In this document: piece by piece, positions 16,851-25,537 of the stretch | Position numbering within the stretch: the first letter of the stretch is position 1 | How the letters are laid out: each line of letters opens with the position of its first letter | DNA from: CAZOVK01 sp964583165 | Lineage (GTDB): Bacteria > Bacillota > Clostridia > Lachnospirales > WRAX01 | DNA length: 58,162 bases | Reading direction: 5' to 3' | Assembly (NCBI GenBank): GCA_964583165.1 | Contig: CAZOVK010000006.1 | Span: 1-58,162, forward strand | Position numbers and translations under genes: made by a program | The notes under the pieces: generated by a model | What the model was told of the DNA's origin: nothing | Database searches by the model: none | Seen by the model: only the letters and a program-made list of their open reading frames with translations

Positions 16851-17795
16851 ATGGCAGACAATAAAACCGAAAACAAATATAAGGTAGAGAAGCAATTAAC
16901 AACAATCTTCCGACGTCTAAAGAAGAATACGAAGGCTGTCATCAGCCTTGTAATCGTCGCCTTAATTATTCTGTCGTGCATCTTTGTGCCCATGTTCACG
17001 GGCTTTCACTACAATAATAATAACGCTACGAACGGTAACCAACCCCCAACGTCAGTCCATGTTCTCGGCACTGACCAAAACGGGCGTGACTTGCTGACGC
17101 GCCTGTTCTACGGCGGGCGGATAAGCCTATTGATTTCACTCACAGTTGTGACGATTATCGTTATTCTTGGTACCACAATCGGCTGCGCATCGGGCTTCTA
17201 CGGGGGGTGGGTCGATAATCTGATTATGCGTATATGCGAGATTATATCAAGTATGCCGTTTACGCTGATGTGTATTCTGATTATCGCCGTTCTGGGTGTC
17301 CCAGATAAGCAGACGTTGCCGGGATTGTTCGATTTTGCGTCAAGAATAGGCCTTCCGAACTGGAAGACGTTCCTTTTGATTATAACATTGAGCCTACTCA
17401 CATGGCCCGGTCTCACGCGTATCGTCCGCGCACAGGTTTTGTCCATACGTGAAATGGAATATATGGAAGCTTGTGAAGCGCTGGGTATCAACGACCGCTC
17501 GAGAATGTTCAAGCATATCCTGCCCAACATTCTGTCAACCATTATCGTTTACGCAACACTTCAAATCGCAAGCGTAATTCTGACGGAAACGGCGTTGTCA
17601 TTCCTTGGTCTTGGCGTTGACCCGATTATGCCGACATGGGGCAACCTGATTCAATCCGCAAGAGACCCATTCAACCTACAAAACCGCTGGTGGCTATGGA
17701 TTCCGGCTGGTATTATGATTTTTGCAACGGTTATGTGTGTTAACATATTCGGCGACGGTTTGCGCGATGCGCTTGACCCGAAGATGAAGGACTAG
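16851..17795 (+). CDS. Oligopeptide ABC transporter permease, DppC type
   Basis: 314 residues, six membrane segments. The N-terminus has the DppC linker before HVLGTDQNGRDLLTRLFYGG, the family signature, and the coupling loop reads EACEALGINDRSRMFKHILP. A GGGGG ribosome site lies upstream. It begins 12 bases after the partner permease, so the two are coexpressed. Confidence 0.93.
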   Translation: MADNKTENKYKVEKQLTTIFRRLKKNTKAVISLVIVALIILSCIFVPMFTGFHYNNNNATNGNQPPTSVHVLGTDQNGRDLLTRLFYGGRISLLISLTVVTIIVILGTTIGCASGFYGGWVDNLIMRICEIISSMPFTLMCILIIAVLGVPDKQTLPGLFDFASRIGLPNWKTFLLIITLSLLTWPGLTRIVRAQVLSIREMEYMEACEALGINDRSRMFKHILPNILSTIIVYATLQIASVILTETALSFLGLGVDPIMPTWGNLIQSARDPFNLQNRWWLWIPAGIMIFATVMCVNIFGDGLRDALDPKMKD

Positions 17796-17814
17796 GACGC
17801 AAGGAGGGGTGATT

Positions 17815-18831
17815 ATGGATAAAGAAGTCATTCTGGATATAAAGGATTTGAAAGTCGCGTTCTATACCGAGGCCGGCAAAGTCGAGGCGTTGCAAGGCAT
17901 TACCTTCCATGTGGGCAAGGGAGAAACCGTCGGTATTGTTGGCGAATCGGGCTGTGGCAAATCCGTAACAAGCCTTGCCGTCATGGGGCTGATTGCGCGC
18001 CCACCCGGTAAATATGAGGGCGGCAGCATCGTTTTCGAGGGCACGAATCTGCTTGAAGCTGACGACGCCACAATGCGTAAAATCCGCGGCAATGATATAG
18101 CAATGATTTTCCAAGAGCCTATGACCAGCTTAAACCCCGTATTTACGGTCGGCTATCAGCTTGGCGAGGCGCTAAGACTGCATAAAGGCTTAAAAGATGA
18201 TAAAGTTATAGACGAGGAGTGTATCAAACTCCTAAAGCGCGTTGGCGTGCCGCGTGCGGAGCGTGTTATCAAGGACTATCCGTTTGCGCTGTCCGGCGGA
18301 ATGCGCCAGCGCGTCATGATTGCTATGGCGCTTGCGTGCGACCCAAAATTACTTATAGCGGACGAGCCGACAACGGCTCTTGACGTGACGATTCAAGCAC
18401 AGATTCTTCAAATCATGCGCAATTTGCAAGAAGAAACCCAGATGTCGATTATGTTCATTACGCATGACCTCGGCGTTATTGCGGAGATGAGCGACCGCGT
18501 TGTTGTTATGTATGCGGGATATATCGTTGAAATGGCGGAGGTCAACAGCATCTTCAAAGACCCGCTTCACCCGTATACAAAGGGGCTTCTCGATTCAAAA
18601 CCGAGTTTGCATTTAGGTGAGGACAGATTGCATGTCATTAAGGGCATGGTTCCGAACTTACTTCAACGCCCTAAGGGTTGCCAGTTCCACCCGCGCTGTG
18701 AATGTGCGATAGAGCGTTGTTCACAGGAGTTGCCCGAGCTTGTCACGCTAGCAGACGGGCGGCAGGTACGCTGTTTTGTGACACTTGACCAGCTTAAGAA
18801 GGAGGCGTCTCATGGTTCAAACCGCAACTGA
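17815..18831 (+). CDS. Oligopeptide ABC transporter ATP-binding protein, DppD type
   Basis: 338 residues. Walker A GESGCGKSV, Q-loop, signature LSGGMRQR, Walker B LLIADEPTTALDV and the H-loop ITHDLG are intact. The C-terminal oligopeptide-type tail has cysteines in CQFHPRCECAIERC, a possible [4Fe-4S] or metal site known in this family. The ATG at 17815 has GGAGGGG upstream. It overlaps the next gene by 20 bases. Confidence 0.95.
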   Translation: MDKEVILDIKDLKVAFYTEAGKVEALQGITFHVGKGETVGIVGESGCGKSVTSLAVMGLIARPPGKYEGGSIVFEGTNLLEADDATMRKIRGNDIAMIFQEPMTSLNPVFTVGYQLGEALRLHKGLKDDKVIDEECIKLLKRVGVPRAERVIKDYPFALSGGMRQRVMIAMALACDPKLLIADEPTTALDVTIQAQILQIMRNLQEETQMSIMFITHDLGVIAEMSDRVVVMYAGYIVEMAEVNSIFKDPLHPYTKGLLDSKPSLHLGEDRLHVIKGMVPNLLQRPKGCQFHPRCECAIERCSQELPELVTLADGRQVRCFVTLDQLKKEASHGSNRN

Positions 18832-19810
18832 GCGCAAAAGCTTGGTAGAGGTAAAAAATCTTAAAAAATACTTCCCAATAAAAGCCGGGCTTATCCGTAA
18901 AACCGTTGGTCACGTCAAGGCTGTTGACGACCTCTCATTCACCATCAAAGAGGGCGAAGTGCTGGGTTTAGTTGGCGAATCAGGCTGCGGCAAAACGACT
19001 GTCGGGCGCACAATGTTAAGGCTCACGCCGTCAACCAGCGGTTCCGTTCAGATAGCGGGCGAGGACGTATTTGCGCTGGACAAAAAGGGCTTGCGCCGCA
19101 AAAGACAGGATATGCAGATTGTCTTTCAGGACCCGTATAGCTCACTGAACCCGCGCCTTAGTGTCGGGGAAATCGTTGGCGAGGCGTTGCTACAGCATAA
19201 TCTTGTCGGTAGCCATAAAGAGATGAGCGAACGCGTTGAGAAAATGCTCATGATGTGTGGTCTGTCGGACTATCATATCACGCGTTACCCCCACGAATTC
19301 TCGGGCGGTCAGCGCCAACGTATCTGTATCGCGCGCGCCCTCATTATGAACCCTAAGTTTGTCGTCTGCGACGAGGCCGTTTCGGCGCTCGACGTTTCGA
19401 TTCAGTCACAGATTATCAACCTTTTGCGCGACCTCCAGAAAGAGCTTCACCTGACCTACCTGTTCATATCACATGACCTTGGCGTTGTCCGCTATATAGC
19501 TGACCGTTTCGCTGTTATGTATTTGGGCAAAATGGTTGAGCTTACGGAGTCTGACAGAATCTTCGAGAAACCGCTTCATCCGTACACAGCGGCTCTTCTG
19601 TCGGCTATTCCGCAAATGGACCCGTCTAAAAAACGGAAGACGGTTCTTTTGGAGGGCGACATTCCGTCAGCGGCGAACCCGCCGTCCGGTTGCCGCTTCC
19701 ACACGCGTTGCAAATATGCACGCGACATCTGTTCACAGGAGGAACCCGCGTTTGTTGACCACACAGGCGACGGTCACTTTGTCGCTTGTCACTATGCGGG
19801 GCAGTTCTAA
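18812..19810 (+). CDS. Oligopeptide ABC transporter ATP-binding protein, DppF type
   Basis: 332 residues from the ATG at 18812, which has AAGGAGG upstream and lies within the end of the DppD-type gene. Walker A GESGCGKTT, signature FSGGQRQR, Walker B VVCDEAVSALDV, H-loop ISHDLG, and a C-terminal cysteine cluster, GCRFHTRCKYARDIC. Together with the DppD-type protein it forms the heterodimeric ATPase. Its stop TAA shares its last A with the next ATG. Confidence 0.95.
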   Translation: MVQTATERKSLVEVKNLKKYFPIKAGLIRKTVGHVKAVDDLSFTIKEGEVLGLVGESGCGKTTVGRTMLRLTPSTSGSVQIAGEDVFALDKKGLRRKRQDMQIVFQDPYSSLNPRLSVGEIVGEALLQHNLVGSHKEMSERVEKMLMMCGLSDYHITRYPHEFSGGQRQRICIARALIMNPKFVVCDEAVSALDVSIQSQIINLLRDLQKELHLTYLFISHDLGVVRYIADRFAVMYLGKMVELTESDRIFEKPLHPYTAALLSAIPQMDPSKKRKTVLLEGDIPSAANPPSGCRFHTRCKYARDICSQEEPAFVDHTGDGHFVACHYAGQF

Positions 19811-20064
19811 TGCCTAATTTTGAAAAGAAAAGCGACCCAAAACCCGAGCGCCGCACAAAACGATTCTTCCTCGCATCACAGGCTGATGTCTGGCGAAAAT
19901 GGGATAAGGTAGAAAAACCCAATATCCCGGACGAGGAGAAGTTTACATTTAGCGATATTTTAGCAATGATTATTGCCGTCATGTCAATCGTTTTACCGTG
20001 GGCACTTGCGATTATGGGTAGCTTGCTTGTTATTACCTTTATTATTAGTAGATTATTTGTTTAG
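19810..20064 (+). CDS. Small membrane protein at the end of the oligopeptide operon
   Basis: 84 residues from an ATG overlapping the previous stop (TAATG). A soluble charged N-terminal half with KKSDPKPERRTKRFF, then a hydrophobic C-terminal segment (about 50-82), probably one long or two short membrane helices. I do not recognise a family. Its tight coupling to the ATPase gene and the terminator directly after it mark it as the last gene of the operon, so a role at the transporter membrane is a possible inference. Confidence 0.7.
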   Translation: MPNFEKKSDPKPERRTKRFFLASQADVWRKWDKVEKPNIPDEEKFTFSDILAMIIAVMSIVLPWALAIMGSLLVITFIISRLFV

Positions 20065-20067
20065 TGT

Positions 20068-20104
20068 AACAAATAAGAGCGGTGCGAGCCGCTCTATTTG
20101 TTTT
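20068..20104 (+). terminator. Intrinsic terminator of the first oligopeptide operon
   Basis: Stem 20068-20082 pairs with 20089-20102 with one bulged base; the core is GAGCGG with CCGCTC and loop TGCGAG, ending in TTTT. It stands between the convergent operon end and the leftward aldolase gene, which ends 14 bases later. Confidence 0.85.
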
Positions 20105-20117
20105 CTGTTTGTGATGG

Positions 20118-21167
20118 TTACTTACAGTTGTTTTTAATCTTTTCCAGCGTATTTATGAAGCTTTCTACCATCTTCATATCTGTCGCCCAACTGGTGACTA
20201 GGCGTATGGCTATCTGATTGTCGTCCATTTTTTGCCATACCGAATAGCCAAAACTCTTGCCCAGCTCATCCAAAACATCTTTCGGCAGGATAGCAAATGT
20301 CTGGTTCGTCTTCGTTTCTGTCAAGAAATTGAACCCAAGCGCCCTTATGCCCTCGCGCAATCGTTCTGAACACGCATTCGCGTGACGAGCCGCGCGATAG
20401 TAAAGTCCGTCTTCAAACAACGTAAGGAATTGAACGCCCAGCAATCGCCCTTTCGCCATCATGCCACCCTTCTGCTTAATGACATAACGGAAATCTTCAT
20501 TATAAACGGGGTTGTTAATAACAATGGCCTCGCCGAACAACGCGCCCATCTTCGTCCCGCCGATATAGAACACGTCTGTCAGCCGTGCCATATCCGCCAG
20601 ACTCACGTCGTTGCCCTCTGCCGTAAGAGCGCAACCCAGACGCGCCCCATCAACAAAGAAGATGAGGTTAAGCTTCTTGCAGACGGCGCTTAAATCCTCC
20701 ATCTCCTGCTTTGTATATGTCGTTCCGAATTCTGTTGGTTGTGAGATGTAGACCATCTTCGGCTGGACCGTGTGTTCGCCGTTTGCGTCGGTATAATGCT
20801 CCTGTACATAGCTTTCCACTTGCGCCACAGAAATCTTGCCATCATTGGGTGGTAGCGTAAGGACTTTATGCCCCGTGGCTTCAATCGCGCCCGTTTCGTG
20901 AATCGCGATATGCCCCGTTTCGGCCGATAAAACGCCCTGATGCGTGCGCAACAAAGCGCTTATGACCATCAAGTTTGCCTGCGTGCCGCCTACAGCAAAG
21001 TGAACGCGGCTGTTTTGGTTGTCTAGTTCCTTCATTATGGCTTCGCGTGCTCGGTCACAGATTGCGTCAACGCCGTAGCCTGTCTGCTGTTCAAGGTTGG
21101 TTCTCGTGAGCGCGTCCAGAATCTCCGGCAACGCCCCTTCGCTGTAATCATTTACGAATAAATACAT
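20118..21167 (-). CDS. Threonine aldolase family PLP enzyme
   Basis: Low-specificity L-threonine aldolase type, cleaving threonine to glycine and acetaldehyde. About 349 residues, fold type I. The N-terminal FVNDYSEGALPEIL and the PLP lysine K206 in GGTKMG match the family, as does the FFVDGARLG aspartate strand. The open frame extends upstream: an ATG at 21194 has GGAAGGGGAG directly before it, but the ATG at 21167 gives the family-typical start (MYLFVNDYS), so I choose it at lower certainty. It overlaps the small membrane gene by 20 bases and is last in the operon with the beta-galactosidase. Confidence 0.9.
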   Translation of the reverse strand: MYLFVNDYSEGALPEILDALTRTNLEQQTGYGVDAICDRAREAIMKELDNQNSRVHFAVGGTQANLMVISALLRTHQGVLSAETGHIAIHETGAIEATGHKVLTLPPNDGKISVAQVESYVQEHYTDANGEHTVQPKMVYISQPTEFGTTYTKQEMEDLSAVCKKLNLIFFVDGARLGCALTAEGNDVSLADMARLTDVFYIGGTKMGALFGEAIVINNPVYNEDFRYVIKQKGGMMAKGRLLGVQFLTLFEDGLYYRAARHANACSERLREGIRALGFNFLTETKTNQTFAILPKDVLDELGKSFGYSVWQKMDDNQIAIRLVTSWATDMKMVESFINTLEKIKNNCK

Positions 21168-21444
21168 TTTTCTCGCCGGATTTTGCGCCGGCATTCTCCC
21201 CTTCCGTTTTGTTGTTAAGCATAGCCGTTTTTGCAATGAGCATGAACGCGACTAAACCCACTGTAATGATAATATGTCCAATTGAGCCGATGCCCATTGC
21301 TACCATTTTGCTGGCTTCAAAGCCGAATATCTCGCTAAGGCTTTTATAAATCATGATAACAACGGCGATAATTAACCCCGTGTTATATGTACTATAAAAG
21401 ATATTAAAACGCCTGTCATTCGTCAGACCGAATACACGTTCCAG
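21148..21444 (-). CDS. Small membrane protein with apparent CTG start
   Basis: 98 residues. Only the last 69 codons from the ATG at 21354 would be called by a standard gene finder, but the same frame is open upstream and codes for plausible protein (ERVFGLTNDRRFNIFYSTYN). No ATG, GTG or TTG is in frame between 21444 and the upstream in-frame stop TAA. A CTG at 21444 has AGGAGG six bases upstream, overlapping the beta-galactosidase TAG. Two membrane segments (about 23-33 and 50-68). Function unknown. The alternative is a frameshift from the ATG one codon earlier in another frame. Confidence 0.6.
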   Translation of the reverse strand: MERVFGLTNDRRFNIFYSTYNTGLIIAVVIMIYKSLSEIFGFEASKMVAMGIGSIGHIIITVGLVAFMLIAKTAMLNNKTEGENAGAKSGEKNVFIRK

Positions 21445-21454
21445 CCATCCCCTC

Positions 21455-24400
21455 CTAGTTCGTGATTGGCATTATCTCAACATAAAACGTGAATGCCGTT
21501 TCGTCAAAGCGGTAGGCCTTATCCAGAATGGGGCCGCAAGAGTTAGAGCCAATGCCCGTCTGCATGTAGTCGATATGGACAATGGTTTCATCGCGGCGAG
21601 TTAGTTCATGCGGGTGCGCCGCGTTGGTCGAATCCGTATCATCATAGTGTTTCGCGCCGAAGCATATGGGCTTGTCGGGCTTAACGATAATCCCGTTCCC
21701 AAACGCATCCGTGACACTCGCGTGTTTCACTCCGTAGTGACTTCCGCTTTCCTGCGGTTTGTAATAATGCGTGAAATTCTCTTCAACCGTTGTGTCAAAC
21801 CACCCAAGACGCGATGCGGCGCGTTTGTCGATATAACTTTCATATGGCCCATAACCGTAATATGACATAGACTCACTTCCACGAGGCAAAACCCACTCAA
21901 TACCAAAACGCGGCAACATAAGCTGTTCATCCCTATAAAACATTTCGGCAACCGAAACATCTGTTTTTAACGCAATCATCCCATCACTGCTGACTTTCCA
22001 TTGTGCCCTGCCGCTTAAAATGGGTTTCTCGTCGTGACCCACCATTGAAAAATCAACAGTGAAACAAGCGAAGTCAGGCATATACTCATTTTCAATACTG
22101 TGTATTCTCATTACAGCCTTGTCAATTCCCCGCTCAAACCAAGCATATTTGAGCGTCCGCTCATTGTCAATCGGCGCACGCCAGATTGTGAATTTCAGCG
22201 GGTCACAAAGGAGTTCATGCCCATTCTTCACAATTGACGTAAACGCGCCGAGCGTTTCATCGAATGTGTATGTGAAGTCAAAGCCTTGTATCTGCTCCCC
22301 GTACACGGCATCTGATTTATAACTCAACTTTTCTGTATACCGAGCTTTCGGGAAGGCGGGCATCTGTTCATCTTCAAGAACAATCTGGCGGCACACGATT
22401 TCGTCGCCCGATTTTCGCCACGCGTTCGCGGTTTTCCATCTAAAACTCAAGTTCAACAGCCCCGAGAAACCCTCAACTTGCAACTCAAGCGTTTTTGTCG
22501 TTTTGGGTTCAATACAAAGTTCAGTAATCATGCCCTGTTCGGCTAATATGCCACCTCGCTCGATTGACCACACGAGATAAACATCTGACAAATCTGTAAA
22601 ATCGTACAGATTCGTTATCTTCACAGCCCTTGGGTTATCGTCGCATTCAGCCTTGATATTTGCATAAACAGCAGACATTTCAAGAAGCGCATTCATTGGC
22701 TCGCCAAAAGGCGTTACAAGTCCGTCCATGCAGAAATTTCCGTCATTCGGCGTATCATTAAAATCGCCGCCATAAGCGAAAAACTCGACAGAGTCTTTAA
22801 TCTTACGACCACTGTCAACGCCCATACGCGCCAGTGCGTTCTTATATCCATGCGCCGGCACAGTCACCATGCTACCGTCGTCAAACGTAAACCTCCGCGC
22901 AAGAATCCCGTGATTAAACCACTCCCAGACACAGCCACCAATGAGTTTGGGGGACGAGTAAATCACATTCCAATAATCTGCCAAATCGCCGGGGCTATTA
23001 CCCATGGCATGGGCATATTCACACAGGAAGTACGGTTTACTGTCGGCACTTTCCGCATACGCCTTAACACGCGCGGGCGAGTGATACATGGCCGAGCGAA
23101 TATCCAGACAATCAATGCCGATATCCTCTCTCCGAATCGCGCCCTCATAATGAACAAGCCGCGTCTTGTCAAAGCCGCGCGTCCACTCAGCCATTTTCTG
23201 GTGATTCACGCCGTAACCGCTCTCGTTACCGAGCGACCACATAATTACACACGGCTGATTCTTGTCGCGGTGAACCATACGCTCCATTCGGTCTATAAAC
23301 GCGTTCTCCCATTCGGGAGCATCCGCAAGCAAGTCCATTTGCCCAATGAGTTCAACGCCATGCGCCTCCAAGTCGGTTTCATCGATGATGTAGAAACCGA
23401 GCGCGTTACAGAGATGAAGAAATTTCGGGTCATTCGGGTAATGTGACGTTCTGATACAGTTGACATTGTGGCGCTTCATCGTGTGTAGGCTCTTCACCAT
23501 ATCATCAAACGGCACGGCCTGCCCGAAAAGCGGGTGAAAATCGTGGCGGTTAACGCCCTTGAGCTTCACCTCGACACCATTTATGAGCAACGCGCCATTT
23601 TCGGCAATAGAAACACTCCTAAATCCAATATCAAACAACAGCCTTTCAGAGCCGCAATGAATCACAAGCTTGTATAGATACGGCTTTTCCGCATTCCACA
23701 AAACGGGGTTTTCGATAGGGATTGTAACAGCAACTGCCCTCGCGTCATCAAAACTTGTATGTATATGCGCGATTTCATTCATCTTCTCATCAAGTAATGA
23801 GATTTCGGCACAGGCTCCACACGTTCCTTGAAGTTCACAGTCAACACGCCACGCGCGGTTTTCGTTAACAGTCTTAATAAACGCGTCGTTAACGCGCCGT
23901 TTGTCGCGGTACAACAAATACACATCACGGAAAATCCCCATAAACCGCCATGCGTCTTGGTCTTCTATGTAACTGGCATCAGAATATTTAAGCACCAGCG
24001 CAGTAATTCGATTCGCGCCCGCTTTAATAAAGTCTGTGACTTCAAACTCAGCGGGTAGGCGACTGCCCTTCGAGAAGCCAACAAACTTGCCGTTCATCCA
24101 CAGGTAGAGGCACGCGCTCACGCCCTCGAATGTCAAGAATACATCATGCTCGGGCATATCATACATCAAAAACTCGCGCGAATAGACCGCCGCCGCTGTG
24201 TCAGACGGGATTCTGGGCGGTTCACAAGGGAACGGATAGCGAATATTTGTATAGTTGCAAACGCCGTAACCCAGCGTTTCAAGACTGCAAGGCACGCTGA
24301 CCTTATCGAAGTTTTCGAGGTTATCAACCCCAATGCTTCCAACCTGCTCGAAGTCAATATCCCCAATACTCTTATAATACCTCAAATCCCAGTTGCCGTT

Positions 24401-24556
24401 CAAATTCTGATAGAACAGCGAATTGCGCGGCGTAATGTTGATGTCAGCCAGCTCGCACATTCCTACACCCTCATCGGCGGGAATATAGTAAGAGCGCGGT
24501 GGTTGGCGGTTAATATGCGTAATTTCCGGTTTTTCGTGAAAGAATTCAAATCCCAA
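21455..24556 (-). CDS. lacZ: Beta-galactosidase, glycoside hydrolase family 2
   Basis: 1033 residues, the LacZ length. It hydrolyses beta-galactosides such as lactose. The acid/base glutamate is E445 (GNESGYG) and the nucleophile E513 (EYAHAMGNS). The N-terminal jelly-roll, the two immunoglobulin-like domains and the C-terminal beta-galactosidase small-chain domain (GYGPYESYIDKR near 930) are in the usual order. No signal peptide, so cytoplasmic. The start is TTG at 24556 behind GGGGAGG. No lactose permease is in the window. It leads an operon with a small membrane protein and a threonine aldolase. Confidence 0.95.
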   Translation of the reverse strand: MGFEFFHEKPEITHINRQPPRSYYIPADEGVGMCELADINITPRNSLFYQNLNGNWDLRYYKSIGDIDFEQVGSIGVDNLENFDKVSVPCSLETLGYGVCNYTNIRYPFPCEPPRIPSDTAAAVYSREFLMYDMPEHDVFLTFEGVSACLYLWMNGKFVGFSKGSRLPAEFEVTDFIKAGANRITALVLKYSDASYIEDQDAWRFMGIFRDVYLLYRDKRRVNDAFIKTVNENRAWRVDCELQGTCGACAEISLLDEKMNEIAHIHTSFDDARAVAVTIPIENPVLWNAEKPYLYKLVIHCGSERLLFDIGFRSVSIAENGALLINGVEVKLKGVNRHDFHPLFGQAVPFDDMVKSLHTMKRHNVNCIRTSHYPNDPKFLHLCNALGFYIIDETDLEAHGVELIGQMDLLADAPEWENAFIDRMERMVHRDKNQPCVIMWSLGNESGYGVNHQKMAEWTRGFDKTRLVHYEGAIRREDIGIDCLDIRSAMYHSPARVKAYAESADSKPYFLCEYAHAMGNSPGDLADYWNVIYSSPKLIGGCVWEWFNHGILARRFTFDDGSMVTVPAHGYKNALARMGVDSGRKIKDSVEFFAYGGDFNDTPNDGNFCMDGLVTPFGEPMNALLEMSAVYANIKAECDDNPRAVKITNLYDFTDLSDVYLVWSIERGGILAEQGMITELCIEPKTTKTLELQVEGFSGLLNLSFRWKTANAWRKSGDEIVCRQIVLEDEQMPAFPKARYTEKLSYKSDAVYGEQIQGFDFTYTFDETLGAFTSIVKNGHELLCDPLKFTIWRAPIDNERTLKYAWFERGIDKAVMRIHSIENEYMPDFACFTVDFSMVGHDEKPILSGRAQWKVSSDGMIALKTDVSVAEMFYRDEQLMLPRFGIEWVLPRGSESMSYYGYGPYESYIDKRAASRLGWFDTTVEENFTHYYKPQESGSHYGVKHASVTDAFGNGIIVKPDKPICFGAKHYDDTDSTNAAHPHELTRRDETIVHIDYMQTGIGSNSCGPILDKAYRFDETAFTFYVEIMPITN

Positions 24557-24619
24557 TATCTACACCTCCCCATTGCATTTTACCAAAACGGAGGTGAAAA
24601 TACAACATAAACCAATAAT

Positions 24620-24644
24620 GCCGTGGCCAATAATTGACCACGGC
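24620..24644 (-). terminator. Weak hairpin terminator after the hydrolase gene
   Basis: A 7-base-pair GCCGTGG/CCACGGC stem between the hydrolase and the beta-galactosidase. The U tract downstream on the minus strand is poor (ATTATTGG), so termination may be partial. The gap 24557-24648 also carries the beta-galactosidase ribosome site. Confidence 0.5.
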
Positions 24645-24648
24645 TCGA

Positions 24649-25515
24649 CTATCTGAAGAATCGCGCTATTTCTTCATAGACAATTTGATTGTTAATCTCG
24701 TTTATTACCTCATGCTTCATATTGGGGTATACAATATTTTTAACATTTGTATACCCGATTCTTCTAAGCGCGGCGATTGAGTCCGCAAGCCCACTTTCGC
24801 CGCCTGTTATCGGGTCAAGAGCGCCCGAGATGCTCAAAATGGGTAAGTTCGGGTTCTTGCATTGGTATTTCTTGTATAGTTTAATGTTTAAGTCAGACTC
24901 AAAAATGGTAACATGCCCGCCGTTTTGGTAGTCAAAGGTGCAGAGTGGGTCATTTCTGTATTGCTCCATGATTGCTTCGTTGCTACATACCCATGAGTTA
25001 TCGTTTAAATCGCCGTTAAGTGTTGCGAGAATGCGGCTATGGCTGTGTTTACCCGATAGCGCCATGACACATTTGGCGAACGGCACGCCGATAGATACAA
25101 AACGCTTATAACACACAGTGCCCGACATAATGAGTTTATCAATCTCGTTGTCGTGTTGTTGAAGGTAACAACGAGCGAACAGTGAGCCGAGCGAATGCCC
25201 AAGCATAAAAAGCGGCAGCCCGGGGTAGCGTTTCTTAATGAAGCGCGTGACCAACATCTGGTCGCGCACTATCCGCGTCGGCCCATCCATATAGCCGAGT
25301 GGCCAGTCAGTGTTGATGCTTTTACCATGACCGCGGTTGTCGGAGATAATGACCGTCAGCCCCTGTGTATTCAGAAACTTAATGAGGTCAAAATAGCGCT
25401 CCTTATACTCTTTGGCGCCGTGGATAATCTGAACCAGACCGCGTGTTTGCGGTGCTTCTGACAGCGCAACGGATAATTCTAACCCGTCAGGTGTCCTAAT
25501 CCTCAATTTTTCCAT
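24649..25515 (-). CDS. Alpha/beta hydrolase, lysophospholipase-like
   Basis: 288 residues. Alpha/beta hydrolase fold with the oxyanion HG in IIHGAKEYKERY, the nucleophile elbow GHSLGS, and a C-terminal acid and histidine (ALDP and MKHEVINE). This resembles monoacylglycerol lipase or lysophospholipase-type enzymes; the substrate cannot be told. I start at the ATG at 25515 (GGGGCAG upstream); upstream codons are Arg- and Pro-rich and look non-coding. It starts 22 bases after the GGDEF-EAL gene, so they share an operon. Confidence 0.85.
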   Translation of the reverse strand: MEKLRIRTPDGLELSVALSEAPQTRGLVQIIHGAKEYKERYFDLIKFLNTQGLTVIISDNRGHGKSINTDWPLGYMDGPTRIVRDQMLVTRFIKKRYPGLPLFMLGHSLGSLFARCYLQQHDNEIDKLIMSGTVCYKRFVSIGVPFAKCVMALSGKHSHSRILATLNGDLNDNSWVCSNEAIMEQYRNDPLCTFDYQNGGHVTIFESDLNIKLYKKYQCKNPNLPILSISGALDPITGGESGLADSIAALRRIGYTNVKNIVYPNMKHEVINEINNQIVYEEIARFFR

Positions 25516-25537
25516 ATTCTGCCCCTTTCGTGAGCTT

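Noticed and set aside
22850..23446. A 198-codon open frame on the plus strand within the beta-galactosidase gene
   Set aside because: Antisense shadow; no ribosome site, and the opposite frame has clear catalytic motifs.
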